From a bacterium (GTDB lineage: Bacteria; Zhuqueibacterota; Zhuqueibacteria; Zhuqueibacterales; Zhuqueibacteraceae), in NCBI GenBank assembly GCA_023150945.1, contig JAKLJX010000001.1:615693-679692 (forward strand): 64,000 bases of DNA, written 5' to 3'. Position 1 is the stretch's first letter. Each line of letters starts with the position of its first letter. A model generated the notes under the pieces. The model was not told where the DNA came from and ran no database searches. It saw only the letters and a program-made list of their open reading frames with translations. Of the stretch, positions 18,388 through 27,541 are shown one piece after another. A program made the position numbers and the translations under genes.

Positions 18388-18470
18388 AATCGTCCGGACG
18401 CAGCACGCTTTGCCTCACATCCTTTGCACTTTGCCATCCTCGCGGCGTCAACTGGAGCGTCCGGACGATT
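18388..18470. promoter_or_regulatory. Pair of 10-bp palindromes forming a 14-bp inverted repeat
   Basis: The perfect palindrome CGTCCGGACG occurs twice, at 18391-18400 and 18458-18467. The flanks extend the two copies into a 14-base inverted repeat, AATCGTCCGGACGC at 18388-18401 and its exact complement at 18457-18470. Centres are 67 bases apart, about 6.4 helical turns. Two identical dyads near gene starts suggest binding sites for a dimeric regulator, or a cruciform/hairpin. Confidence 0.5.
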
Positions 18471-18503
18471 TTCTATGGGAGGGGAGGAAAAGCCATGCGG
18501 CAT

Positions 18504-18716
18504 TCAACTCGCCCACCAGCCCATCACCATCAGCAGCAGGAAGAGCGCCGCGAAGACCAGCAGCACCCAAATGCCATCGACCTGCTTTTTCTCGCGCAGG
18601 TGGAGCGGCACCTGGCCTGAGTTGTTGCCCGGCGTGAATTCCGGCGCGGTTTTGGTCTCTTCCACCACGTTGATTTCGGCGGGCTTCGTTGCCATGCGTT
18701 TTTTGCTTTTGCTCAT
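18504..18716 (-). CDS. Small single-span membrane protein, function unknown
   Basis: The frame encodes 70 residues. A basic, charged N-terminal half ('MSKSKKRMATK') is followed by one strongly hydrophobic segment at residues ~49-68 ('WVLLVFAALFLLLMVMGWW') that ends the protein. The likely topology is tail-anchored, with the N-terminus in the cytosol. A GGAG sits eight bases before the ATG, supporting a real gene despite its size. I do not recognise a family. The paired palindromes at 18388-18470 lie just beyond its stop. Confidence 0.6.
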   Translation of the reverse strand: MSKSKKRMATKPAEINVVEETKTAPEFTPGNNSGQVPLHLREKKQVDGIWVLLVFAALFLLLMVMGWWAS

Positions 18717-19099
18717 CTCACATTCTCCGGTTAGGAGTTCATTGCAAACGACTCATGCTCGGCAAACTTGATTCCTTCCTCCGCAGTGATTGCCGCGCGA
18801 GGCCGCCGATACTTTCGCGCCCACGGGGAGAGCAGCACTCCCGGGGTGCAGACAAGAGTGCAGGCGTCTTGCAGTGGGTGGCGCTGCCTGCCGGCTCCGA
18901 GAATCAGGCTGGCCGGCGGGGAACGACAAAACAAGGCAACGCGCGCCGGTTACACCGCCGGCGCCGGCATTTTACATTGCCGGACATCGCGGCTGTACGA
19001 GCAAAATTCCATTAGACAACAACAAACAGCGTACCCTCCGCAACCAGAATAGTAGCGGCGGAGCGGTGACAGCTCAACGTGTGCGAAGCTTAGATAGGA
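18717..19099. other. Intergenic region, nothing recognised
   Basis: Frames here are short and mutually overlapping, without ribosome-binding sites or family motifs. The promoter of the small membrane-protein gene probably lies near its upper end. I see no strong hairpin or repeat. Confidence 0.4.
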
Positions 19100-19462
19100 C
19101 TAGGCGACGGCAGGCGGAGAAACGTCGCTCAGGGCAAGAGTTTTGAAGAAGTCGAGAGTGCTGCGACCGGCGCCGAAACAAAGCATTTCCCGGTTGCCGG
19201 AGAGAAGCAGTGGCCGGCGGAGTTCATCTTGGATCATGAGGCGGGAAGCCCGCACCACCCAGTAGCGCAGGTTGAGGCGCAAGCGCAATTCCAAGAGCAG
19301 AAACGGCACGGTATTCGCGCTGCGGCAGAATCGCAATAGTCCGCTGCCAAATCCGATTTGCTGCCCGAGAAAAAAAGCGGTCGCCAGCCCGGCTTTGCTG
19401 AACAACAGCAGCCACACCGGCTTCAGGCCTGCAAGAAGGATGTTTGCAGTGGGACTCAACAT
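19100..19462 (-). CDS. Hypothetical protein, possibly membrane-associated
   Basis: A 120-residue frame with a hydrophobic N-terminal segment (residues ~5-35, Leu/Ala/Phe-rich) and a more polar C-terminal half. No motif is recognised. The ATG at 19462 lacks a convincing ribosome-binding site. The frame may be real because its hydrophobic pattern is coherent, but it could equally be chance in GC-rich DNA. Confidence 0.35.
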   Translation of the reverse strand: MLSPTANILLAGLKPVWLLLFSKAGLATAFFLGQQIGFGSGLLRFCRSANTVPFLLLELRLRLNLRYWVVRASRLMIQDELRRPLLLSGNREMLCFGAGRSTLDFFKTLALSDVSPPAVA

Positions 19463-19774
19463 GACTTCAATCGAAAATGGATGGTGAATACTTGTCGATT
19501 ATTTGTTGGCGTTTCCGTTTTTCCAAATACGAATTTCGGCGCCTAATGTCAAGCACTTCATACCCCCGCCGGCAGAAAGATTCGAACCGCGCCGGGCGGG
19601 AATGCAGTCAGCAGGGGTGAACAAGCGCGGCATGGCGCCGCGGCTCTTGCGCTGCCGTGCAAAGGCGCGGCACACCGCGCTCGTAACATTTGCTTTGTTT
19701 TCGTGTAAAAGCCGGTGTATTTTGCACGCGGTTGCATCCGCTCTTGCTCTGCTCATGACTGCTTTGGAGAATTC
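19463..19774. other. Intergenic region upstream of the phosphatase gene
   Basis: This 312-base stretch separates two divergent reading frames. It is AT-richer at both ends (around 19480-19550 and 19685-19730), fitting promoter DNA. I found no -35/-10 pair with proper spacing and no repeat. Confidence 0.4.
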
Positions 19775-22219
19775 ATGAACCGCCCGTCGCCCTCGCGTCT
19801 CGTCACTCTTGGCTTGCTGGCCCTCGCCGGGCTGGTGCTCGCCATTCATTTCATGCCCAGAATCAATCCCTTCTTTGCCGCGGATGTGCGCCTCAACAAA
19901 AGCCAGGCGCGAGCTGTGGCAGATTCGTGCTTGCAGCAACACAACTTTTCGGTCGCCGGCTTCTTTTCTGACGGCCTCTTCGTGTATGACGGTTCGGCGC
20001 TGGAGTATCTCATGAGCCGCTTTGGCGTGCAGCCAATCATGGAACAGGCCCGCGCCGGCCAATTGCCCACCGCCTTCTGGCAATTCGATTTCTATCGCAA
20101 CGTCCCCAAAGATCAGCAGCAGGAAACCTACCGCGTGCGCGTTTCCGCCTCCGGAGAGTTGTTGAGCTTCCTGCATGTCGTGCCGGATTCGGTTGCCGCC
20201 GACACGCTGAGCAGCGAGACCGCCGCGCAACTGGCACGCCAGGCGGTGCAGGGCTGGCCCGGTATTCAACCCGAGCAGTTCAAGCTCGAACAATCTGCGC
20301 GCACACAAAAATTGCGGCGCACCGATCACCACCTGGTGTTTGCCCGCCGCGCTGCCGCCCTGGGGGAGGCCGCGGAAGTCGTGGAGGTGCATTTCGCCGG
20401 CGCCGAGCTTTCCGGTATGGTGCGCTACCTGCGCGATCCGCAGAATTTCGTTACCGCCTCGGGCGTGGTCAGTTCGGCGAATATTCTGCTGAACACCGTC
20501 TCGGTGATCGTTTATCTGCTGCTGCTCTTTGGTTCCTTGATTGCCTTCCTGCGCAAATATCATGAAGGCGAAATCGGCGTGCGCACCGGCCTGTGGCTCG
20601 CCGGCATTTTGTTTTTTGTGCTGATTCTGCAGGCGATCAATAGTTGGGATCGCGCCGGCGTGGGCGTTGGGTTCGGGCAAATCAGCCACCTCTACACCAA
20701 ATTCATTCAACTCGGGGTGTCCACCGCCTTCGGTTACAATTTGGTCGCCTTGATGGTGCTGGCAAGCTGGACCGTGGGCGAACAGGCAATACGCGCCGAG
20801 GCGTCGCGCTTGCTCGCCGGTGTTGACAGCGTCTTCAACCACAAATGGTTCACCAAGAATATCGGCCGGGAATTGCCGGCCGGTTTTGCCTATGGTTTGG
20901 TCCTCATTGGCCTGGTACAGGGATTGACCTTCTTGATGATTGAGCATCTCGGCGTGCTGCCGCGCTTGAGCGGCGGCGGGCCTTCCCTGCACGATCAGAC
21001 TCTGCCAGTCTTCGGCATCCTCGCCAACATGTTGATGGCGGCGCTGTTCGGCGAATTGGTTTTTCGCCTATTCTTGATTTCAGCGCTGCGTCGCCTGCTG
21101 AAATCAACCGCCGGGGCCATCGTGATCGCCGCCGTGCTCGACGGCCTCTTCCAGGTCTTCTTCAATGAGACCTACAATCTCCGCCCCTCCTATTACATGT
21201 TGGTACCGAGCATCGCGACCGGCTTGCTGCAGGGCTTCATTTTCTGGCGCCATGGCTTGCTGGCGGCCATGACTTCCGCGGCAGTGCTGGCCGCCGCGAA
21301 CATGATCGGCCCGCTCCTGGGCAGCGAGGCGCCGTTCTTTGTGGGCAATGCGCTGGCGGGCATCGGTGTGCTCACCGGCTTGCTGGGCGTGGGCCTCGCC
21401 GGCGCCGTGCGCGGCCGCGAATTTGAGTTCACGCCGGAAGCGGAACCGGCGCACATTCGCCGCATCAAAGAGCGCGTGCGGCTGCAGAAGGAACTGGAAA
21501 TCGCGCATCGCGTGCAGCTCGGCCTGCTGCCCAAACACCAGCCGCGCGTGCAGGGTTTTGACATTGCCGGCCTGTGCGTGCCGGCGCTCGAAGTGGGCGG
21601 CGACTATTTTGATTTCGTCGAGTTGCAGGACGGCAACCTCGGCATTGCCGTCGGCGACGTTTCCGGCAAGGGCATTCCCGCCGCCATCTACATGACCCTC
21701 ACCAAGGGCATCCTGCAATCGCATGCCGGTGAAGAAAGCTCGCCCAAGCAGGTGTTGAGCAAAGTCAACAACCTGATGTATCGTACGATTGAACGCAATT
21801 GGTACGTCAGCATGTTCTACGCCGTGCTCGACAGCCGGCGCAAGCTGCTGCGCTTCGCGCGCGCCGGCCACAATCCCGGCATCGTCTTCCGCAGCGGAGA
21901 AAGCCAGGCGAGCCTGCTGCAGACGGCCGGCATCGGCCTCGGCCTCGACCCCGGCGAAGTGTTCACGCGCACGCTGGTCGAAGGCGAACTGCAGATGACG
22001 CAGGGCGACACCCTGGTGCTTTACACCGACGGTTTCACCGAGGCCATGAACAGTCGCCATGAGGAATTCGGCGAAGCGCGTTTTCTGCAGTTATTGCAGC
22101 GGCATCAGCACAGCAGCGCGGCAGCGCTGGTGCACGAAATCCTCGGGGAAGTGAGAGATTTTGCTGGCGACCATCCCCAACACGATGATATGACGCTGGT
22201 GGTATTGAAAGCGAACTGA
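19775..22219 (+). CDS. Membrane-anchored SpoIIE/PP2C-type serine phosphatase with CPBP-like membrane region
   Basis: The protein (814 residues) has an N-terminal helix (~9-27), an extracytoplasmic stretch to ~245, and about eight further helices to ~560. The SpoIIE phosphatase domain follows: a linker 'LEIAHRVQLGLLP', metal-binding aspartates in 'GGDYFDF' (Asp610) and 'GDVSGKG' (Asp628), and 'DDMTLVVL' at the end. Such domains dephosphorylate anti-anti-sigma factors or similar partners. The helices around 'GELVFRLFL' (Glu427) and 'FWRHGLLAAMTS' recall CPBP intramembrane proteases, but the full EExxxR and FxxxH motifs are incomplete. The ATG at 19775 has GGAG five bases upstream. No partner anti-sigma gene is adjacent. 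Confidence 0.88.
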   Translation: MNRPSPSRLVTLGLLALAGLVLAIHFMPRINPFFAADVRLNKSQARAVADSCLQQHNFSVAGFFSDGLFVYDGSALEYLMSRFGVQPIMEQARAGQLPTAFWQFDFYRNVPKDQQQETYRVRVSASGELLSFLHVVPDSVAADTLSSETAAQLARQAVQGWPGIQPEQFKLEQSARTQKLRRTDHHLVFARRAAALGEAAEVVEVHFAGAELSGMVRYLRDPQNFVTASGVVSSANILLNTVSVIVYLLLLFGSLIAFLRKYHEGEIGVRTGLWLAGILFFVLILQAINSWDRAGVGVGFGQISHLYTKFIQLGVSTAFGYNLVALMVLASWTVGEQAIRAEASRLLAGVDSVFNHKWFTKNIGRELPAGFAYGLVLIGLVQGLTFLMIEHLGVLPRLSGGGPSLHDQTLPVFGILANMLMAALFGELVFRLFLISALRRLLKSTAGAIVIAAVLDGLFQVFFNETYNLRPSYYMLVPSIATGLLQGFIFWRHGLLAAMTSAAVLAAANMIGPLLGSEAPFFVGNALAGIGVLTGLLGVGLAGAVRGREFEFTPEAEPAHIRRIKERVRLQKELEIAHRVQLGLLPKHQPRVQGFDIAGLCVPALEVGGDYFDFVELQDGNLGIAVGDVSGKGIPAAIYMTLTKGILQSHAGEESSPKQVLSKVNNLMYRTIERNWYVSMFYAVLDSRRKLLRFARAGHNPGIVFRSGESQASLLQTAGIGLGLDPGEVFTRTLVEGELQMTQGDTLVLYTDGFTEAMNSRHEEFGEARFLQLLQRHQHSSAAALVHEILGEVRDFAGDHPQHDDMTLVVLKAN

Positions 22220-22740
22220 CGGCTTGCCCTCCCCCGATTCGGTGCCGCCTCGCGCAGGCCGCTGGAATCATTTGCCTGCCAACTGCATCGTACCGGCAAA
22301 GGCCACGGCAGCGGTGCCGCCGATCGCAGTTGGCGCCGCTTGCCGAGCGGCTGCCGCACTCGCATGATCCCCCAAGACCTGCCCGGAAAAATTTCCAAAC
22401 AGAGGAATGGCATGCCGGCGGCACGAACCTCCGGCATGCGTGCCCGCCTGCACCGGTGCTCGTGGTGCAGCTTGCAATGAAGGCAAAAGTTTCGCACATT
22501 GCGCCGCGTTGCACCGCGCGCAATCGTTTCCGCGCATTTCAGCAATCTGCCATACAATTGTCCTGGCGCGCTGGTACTTTGTTGCTTTGATTTGTATAAA
22601 TGCTTCCGCGTGTCATTCAGAAGGCATCTTGTGAGGTATTTGACACCGTGCTCAAATTTTCACAGGATCCTTGCAGGGGACAGGCGTGGGGGCTACACAT
22701 TTCAAGGTAACAGACCACTCGTATGAAGGGAGATGATCGA
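22220..22740. other. Intergenic region with a long-spaced inverted repeat
   Basis: GCCAACTGC at 22278-22286 is exactly complemented by GCAGTTGGC at 22326-22334, with GC-rich inner pairing. It may end the phosphatase transcript, although no T-run follows. The lower-GC part (22560-22700) probably holds the promoter of the porin/zinc genes; a TTGACA at 22640 is present but its -10 partner is poor. Confidence 0.45.
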
Positions 22741-24021
22741 ATGACACGATGGACATGGCGACTCAGCATTACGATTCTCATTGTGGTGGCGGTCGCATGG
22801 CCGCAAGCCCGCAGCCAAACCACGCCCGCTCCGCCGGCGCTCGAGGAGCTGCAGCGCCAAATTCAGGAACTGAGACAGGTGCATGCCGATGAGCTTGCAG
22901 AGCTGCGCGCCCAGATCGAAGATCTCGAACAGCGCCTCGCCGAAGCCAGCCAGCGGGTAAATGCCACGCCGCAATCGGCCAATGTGTTCAATCCCCGTCT
23001 GACCGCCTTCGGCAATTTCCTCGGCCGTTTTGACAACCAAGCCGTGGCGCTCGAGGAAGGAGAGCGGATCGACGACCGTTTCAATCTGCGCGAGGTCGAG
23101 ATCGACCTGCGCGCGGCGATTGATCCCTGGGCCGATGGCTTTCTGATCGTCGCGGTGGAATCCGAAGTGCCCAATCAGTTCGCCACCGGCATCGAGGAGG
23201 GCTACCTCGTGCTCAAGAAGCTGCCGCTGCTCAATGCCGCGCCGCTCGGCCTGAAGCTGAAAGCCGGCCGCTACCGGCCGGAGTTTGGCCGCTTCAACAA
23301 AGTGCATTTGCATGATCTGCCGCAGACTTCCTATCCACGCGCGCTGCAAGCTTTTCTCGGCGAGGAGGGCTTCATACAGAACGGTTTGTCGGCGCAGTTC
23401 TTCCTGCCCACGCCGGGCACGGCCAACACCCTGGAAGCCACCGTCGATTTGTTGAACGGCGGCAACCTGCCGATTGCCGCGGAAAATGCCGTTGATCATC
23501 TCGCGGGGCTGGCGCACGTCAAATGGTTTTGGGATCTCGCGCCCGGCCATGATCTGGAGTTGGGTGCGAGCGGCTATTGGGGCAAATCCGGAGGCGAGGA
23601 GGGCTTGCACAGCCGGCTATACGGCCTTGACCTCACTTACAAGTGGAAACCCAGGGCCCGCGGTGAATGGCATTCCTTTTTGCTGGGCGGCGAGTTGTAT
23701 TGGACGAGATACAACCTGGCGGATGATGAACTGCCGAGCCGCCGGCCGCTGGGCTATTATGCCTGGTCGCAATACCAGTTCAATCGCCGCACTTATTTGG
23801 GCGTGCGCGCGGATTTTGCCGAGGCGCTCGCCGGTACCAAATTGCAGACCCGCGCCTACGCTGCATTCTTGAGTTACTACACCACGGAATTCCTGCGGCT
23901 GCGCCTGGGCTGGGAGCATGTCAAAAGCGACATGGAGTTTGACGGTCTCAACACCGCCATACTCGAGATCAACTTCGTATTCGGCGCGCATCCCACCGAG
24001 CCGTATTGGGTGAATCGCTGA
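22741..24021 (+). CDS. Porin-like outer-membrane protein with periplasmic coiled coil
   Basis: The 426-residue product starts with a signal peptide (hydrophobic residues ~7-22, 'SQTT' after it), then a heptad-like coiled coil (~30-75, 'LEELQRQIQELRQ'). A long region of alternating hydrophobic/aromatic residues without helices follows, typical of an outer-membrane barrel, and ends in 'TEPYWVNR'. The ATG at 22741 has GGGAG eight bases upstream; an ATG six codons earlier does not. Upstream position to a ZnuA-like gene and an ABC-3 permease suggests metal entry across the outer membrane (inference). Confidence 0.75.
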   Translation: MTRWTWRLSITILIVVAVAWPQARSQTTPAPPALEELQRQIQELRQVHADELAELRAQIEDLEQRLAEASQRVNATPQSANVFNPRLTAFGNFLGRFDNQAVALEEGERIDDRFNLREVEIDLRAAIDPWADGFLIVAVESEVPNQFATGIEEGYLVLKKLPLLNAAPLGLKLKAGRYRPEFGRFNKVHLHDLPQTSYPRALQAFLGEEGFIQNGLSAQFFLPTPGTANTLEATVDLLNGGNLPIAAENAVDHLAGLAHVKWFWDLAPGHDLELGASGYWGKSGGEEGLHSRLYGLDLTYKWKPRARGEWHSFLLGGELYWTRYNLADDELPSRRPLGYYAWSQYQFNRRTYLGVRADFAEALAGTKLQTRAYAAFLSYYTTEFLRLRLGWEHVKSDMEFDGLNTAILEINFVFGAHPTEPYWVNR

Positions 24022-24100
24022 CCGCGCGCCGCACGCTCCCGCAGGTAGACGAACGCCTTCGGCTTCGCCGATTGGTTCAGATGACAGAATGGAGATTCGC

Positions 24101-25129
24101 ATGAATGATGCTTTGCTGTACCGGTCTGTGCTATTGCTGGCAGCGTTGGTTGCGTCGCTCGCCACCGCGGCCGTTCCCGGCGCGCCGGAGGAAAAGTTGC
24201 GCGTGGTGACGACCTTGTCGGTGTTGAAAGATTTTGCCGAAGAAATCGGCGGCGAGCGTGTAGAGGTGCAGGCGCTGGCAGATCCGCACGAAGACCCGCA
24301 TTTTGTGCAGCCGCGGCCCACGCTGATGAAGCGCGCGCGCGAAGCGGATGCTTTCATCGAGATCGGCCTGCAGCTCGAGTTGTGGACGGAAAACCTGATC
24401 GCCGGCTCGGGTAATCTCAAAATTCAAAAAGGCCAGCCGGGTTTGATCATTGCCTCCACCAACGTTGCCACGCTGGAGCTGCCGCAGACCCTGTCACGCG
24501 AATGGGGTGATGTGCATCCCTATGGCAATCCTCACATCTGGCTTGACCCGCTCAACGTCAAACAGATGGTGGAGAATATCGCCAACGGCTTCAAGGCGAT
24601 CGACCCGGCGGGCGCGCCCTATTATGACAGCCGGCTGGCCGCTTACACGCAGCGCCTCGATGAAGCGCTGTTTGGGCCCGAATTGCTGCGCGAAGTCGGC
24701 TCTGGCAAACTCACGCGGCTGGCGCGCCAGGGCAAACTGCAGGAGTTTCTGGCGTCGCGCCATCTCGCAGCCAAACTCGGCGGCTGGCTGAAACAGGCAC
24801 AGGCAGTGCGCGGCAAAAAAATCGTTTCGTATCACAAGACCTGGATCTACTTCAGCCAGCGTTTCGGCTTGACGGTTGCCATCGAGATCGAGGAGAAGCC
24901 GGGCATCGAACCTTCGGCGCGCCATCGTGACCGCGTCATCGAGGTGATGAAAGCCCAGGGCGTCAACACCATCCTCATCGAGAATTTCTACTCGCGGGCC
25001 GCGGCCGACTACATCGCCGAGCAAACCGGAGGCCGCGTCGTGGTGGTCCCCATCGACGTTGCCGCCGGCACGGCAGCGCCGAACTACTTCCGCCTGATCG
25101 ACCATTTGCTCGCGAGCCTGCAACCATGA
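24101..25129 (+). CDS. Zinc/manganese ABC transporter substrate-binding protein (ZnuA-like)
   Basis: The product (342 residues) is a periplasmic cluster A-I metal-binding protein with an N-terminal signal peptide (~8-25). Likely metal ligands are His in 'DPHFVQP', His in 'NPHIWLDP', His in 'SYHKTW' and an acidic residue in 'ILIENFYS'. The His-rich loop of many ZnuA proteins is missing, so zinc versus manganese cannot be settled. GGAG lies six bases before the ATG. Its stop overlaps the permease start by four bases. It captures metal and hands it to that permease. Confidence 0.88.
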   Translation: MNDALLYRSVLLLAALVASLATAAVPGAPEEKLRVVTTLSVLKDFAEEIGGERVEVQALADPHEDPHFVQPRPTLMKRAREADAFIEIGLQLELWTENLIAGSGNLKIQKGQPGLIIASTNVATLELPQTLSREWGDVHPYGNPHIWLDPLNVKQMVENIANGFKAIDPAGAPYYDSRLAAYTQRLDEALFGPELLREVGSGKLTRLARQGKLQEFLASRHLAAKLGGWLKQAQAVRGKKIVSYHKTWIYFSQRFGLTVAIEIEEKPGIEPSARHRDRVIEVMKAQGVNTILIENFYSRAAADYIAEQTGGRVVVVPIDVAAGTAAPNYFRLIDHLLASLQP

Positions 25130-26643
25130 TCGAAGAGTTTCTGCGCACGATGACCTACCCCATGCTGGCGTGCCTGCTGCTCGCCGGCATTCATGTTTAT
25201 CTCGGCATTCATGTGCTGGCGCGCAAGGTGATTTTTGTGGATCTGGCGCTGGCGCAGATCGCGGCGTTGGGCGCGGTGTACGGCGTGTTGCTCGGCTACG
25301 ATCTCGACGGCGATCAATGGAGCATCAAACTCTTCTCGCTGCTCTTCGCCTCGGTGGGCGCGTTCATCTTTTCGCTCACCCGCATGCGCCATGAGCGTGT
25401 GCCGCAGGAAGCGATTATCGGCATTACCTACGCGGTGGCGCTCGCCGCCACCATTCTAATGACCGCTCGGCTGGCGCACGGCGCCGAGCAGGTGGAGACC
25501 CTGTTGGCGGGCAGCATTCTGTGGGTGCGCGGCTCGACCATCGTTGCGACAGCGGCGCTGTACGCCGCCATCGGCATTTTTCATTACCGTTTCCGCCGTA
25601 ACTTCTTGTTGATTTCTCATGATCCGCTGCGCGCCGAAGCCGAAGGCGTCTCGGTGCGGCTGTGGGATTTCCTCTTCTACTTCACCTTCGGCTTCGTGGT
25701 CACCAGCTCGGTGGCGATTGCGGGCGTGCTGCTGGTGTTTTGCTTTCTCGTGATCCCGGCGGTGATTGCCGTGCTCTTCGCCGATCGGCTGAGCGCCCGG
25801 CTTGCCATCGGCTGGGTGATCGGCGCGTTGGTGAGCCTGCTGGGCGTGATCATTTCATATACCTCCGACTTGCCCTCCGGACCCACGATCGTGGTCTGCT
25901 TTGCCCTCTTTCTCATTGCCAGCGGAATCTTGTGGTACGTGCTGCATGCCGCGGACAAGGCCGTCGCCGTGCTGCGGGTGGCCGCCGGAGGCGTGGCGTT
26001 CGCCGCCTTCTTTGGCCTGACCCTGCTGTTCGAGAAAGCGCCTGATCGCGACGCGGCGAAGCTGCTGGCCAGCCCGCTCAAGAATGAACGGCTGCTCGGC
26101 CTGCACATGCTGGCTGCTGATTCCAGCCTGGAGCAGACCGGCCTGGAGAAGATCCTGCTGCTGCTGACTGATGCCGAAGCCGAAGTGCGCGGCCAGGCGT
26201 TGCGGCTGGTGATCGACCGCCGCCTCGCCGCGGCGCTGCCGCAGGTGCTCGCTTTGCTCTACGATCCCCAGGATCTGGTGCGGGAAGATGCCGTGCGCGC
26301 TGCGAAAGTATTGGGGCATGCCGGCATCACGCCGCAACTGCTCGCCGCCGCTGACCAGGAGGAGGATGAGTACATTCGCGTGGAGTTGGCGGAAGCGGCG
26401 CTCGAGCTGGGAGACCCACATGGCTTGCTGGTGTTGATCCAGGTGATGGACAACGGCGAAGCCACGGACATCCGCAAGGATGCGCATGAGCATTTGTCCG
26501 CCCATCTCAATCTTGATTTCCCCTTTCATGCTGAATTAGCAGCGGCTGCCAATGACAGCGAGATTCGCCCATTTCGCGAGTGGTGGGAGAAGCACCATCA
26601 TGAATTGAAATGGAACCCGCGAACCAAAATCTTTTCTCCCTGA
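25126..26643 (+). CDS. ABC-3 family metal permease with C-terminal HEAT-repeat extension
   Basis: Residues 1-302 form an ABC-3 (ZnuB/MntB) permease with eight to nine helices, including 'VFVDLALAQIAALGA'-type and 'SSVAIAGVLLVFCFLVIPA' segments. Residues ~305-505 add about 200 residues that are soluble and helical, with repeated Leu/Ala patterns ('EVRGQALRLVIDRRLAAALPQ', 'VREDAVRAAKVLGHAG', 'YIRVELAEAALELGD') like HEAT repeats, ending in a His-rich 'EKHHHELKW'. Ordinary family members stop near residue 290. The extension is probably cytosolic and may dock the ATPase or sense metal. No ATPase gene is found next to it. Confidence 0.87.
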   Translation: MIEEFLRTMTYPMLACLLLAGIHVYLGIHVLARKVIFVDLALAQIAALGAVYGVLLGYDLDGDQWSIKLFSLLFASVGAFIFSLTRMRHERVPQEAIIGITYAVALAATILMTARLAHGAEQVETLLAGSILWVRGSTIVATAALYAAIGIFHYRFRRNFLLISHDPLRAEAEGVSVRLWDFLFYFTFGFVVTSSVAIAGVLLVFCFLVIPAVIAVLFADRLSARLAIGWVIGALVSLLGVIISYTSDLPSGPTIVVCFALFLIASGILWYVLHAADKAVAVLRVAAGGVAFAAFFGLTLLFEKAPDRDAAKLLASPLKNERLLGLHMLAADSSLEQTGLEKILLLLTDAEAEVRGQALRLVIDRRLAAALPQVLALLYDPQDLVREDAVRAAKVLGHAGITPQLLAAADQEEDEYIRVELAEAALELGDPHGLLVLIQVMDNGEATDIRKDAHEHLSAHLNLDFPFHAELAAAANDSEIRPFREWWEKHHHELKWNPRTKIFSP

Positions 26644-26830
26644 CCGCGCGCGGCGCGCCCATAGCCCCTCTGCGTGTTTCATGGGTTCCGTGGGCGTCAT
26701 TGCAATCGTGACGAAGTAGAAGCACCCAGTTTGCCCAAAGTCATTCCGCTTTTGAGCATCCTTGCTTTACTGCAACGAGTCGGCTTTTGTTGGACTCATC
26801 GAAATCTTTCGGCTGTGTTTTCGGTTTGCC

Positions 26831-27541
26831 ATGATTCTCCCGCACGAAATTGCAGGCGCCGCGGTCACGCCGTCCGGCTGGGTGATCTCATCGACGGAAG
26901 CGTTGGGTGGCCAGGGTTGGCAGGCGATCTTCGGCAATGACCATCCGCTCAAAGTGGATGTTGGCTGCGGCTATGGCCATTTTCTCACAGCCATGGCGCA
27001 GGCCGAGCCGCACTCGAACTTCATCGGCATTGATCTCTATGCGAAGGGGATTGCCCGCGCGCAGCAGAAGAGCGAACGTCTGCAATTGGCCAATGTGCGA
27101 TTGCTGGCCATGCCGGCACAGGCAGCGTTCGAAACGGCTTTCGCCAGCGGGCAACTGGCGACCCTCTACATCAACTTCCCGGATCCCTGGCCCAAGCGTC
27201 GCCATGCACGGCGGCGGCTGGTGCAGCCGGCGCTGGTCGCGCTGATGCATGATCGCCTGCAAGCGAAGGGAGTGGTGATCGTGGCCACTGATGTTGCCGG
27301 CTATGCTCGGGAAATGCTGCAGCATTTTCTGGCGCATGGTGGCTTTGAAAGCTGCGAGGCCGCGGGAATCGTCTCTGAGTTGCCGGATCGCGTTCCGACG
27401 CTTTACGAGACAAAGTTCCGGCGCCAGGGCCTTCCGCTGTTCTACTTCAAACTACGCAAAATCTCGTTGTCGTCTTCGCCAGCGGGCGGGGAGTCTGATC
27501 ATGAAGCTGCCGGCCAGGGATCATCATTTCTTGCTTTTTGA
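26831..27541 (+). CDS. trmB: tRNA (guanine-N7-)-methyltransferase TrmB
   Basis: TrmB (236 residues) methylates G46 of tRNAs with SAM. The SAM site is 'VDVGCGYGHFL', followed by 'FIGIDLYAKGIARA' and the family hallmark 'NFPDPWPKRRHARRRL', then 'TLYETKFRRQG' at the C-terminal part. I start at the ATG at 26831, because family similarity begins shortly after it and the upstream residues look non-coding; the ribosome-binding site is weak. The last 41 bases overlap the next gene in another frame. Confidence 0.9.
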   Translation: MILPHEIAGAAVTPSGWVISSTEALGGQGWQAIFGNDHPLKVDVGCGYGHFLTAMAQAEPHSNFIGIDLYAKGIARAQQKSERLQLANVRLLAMPAQAAFETAFASGQLATLYINFPDPWPKRRHARRRLVQPALVALMHDRLQAKGVVIVATDVAGYAREMLQHFLAHGGFESCEAAGIVSELPDRVPTLYETKFRRQGLPLFYFKLRKISLSSSPAGGESDHEAAGQGSSFLAF

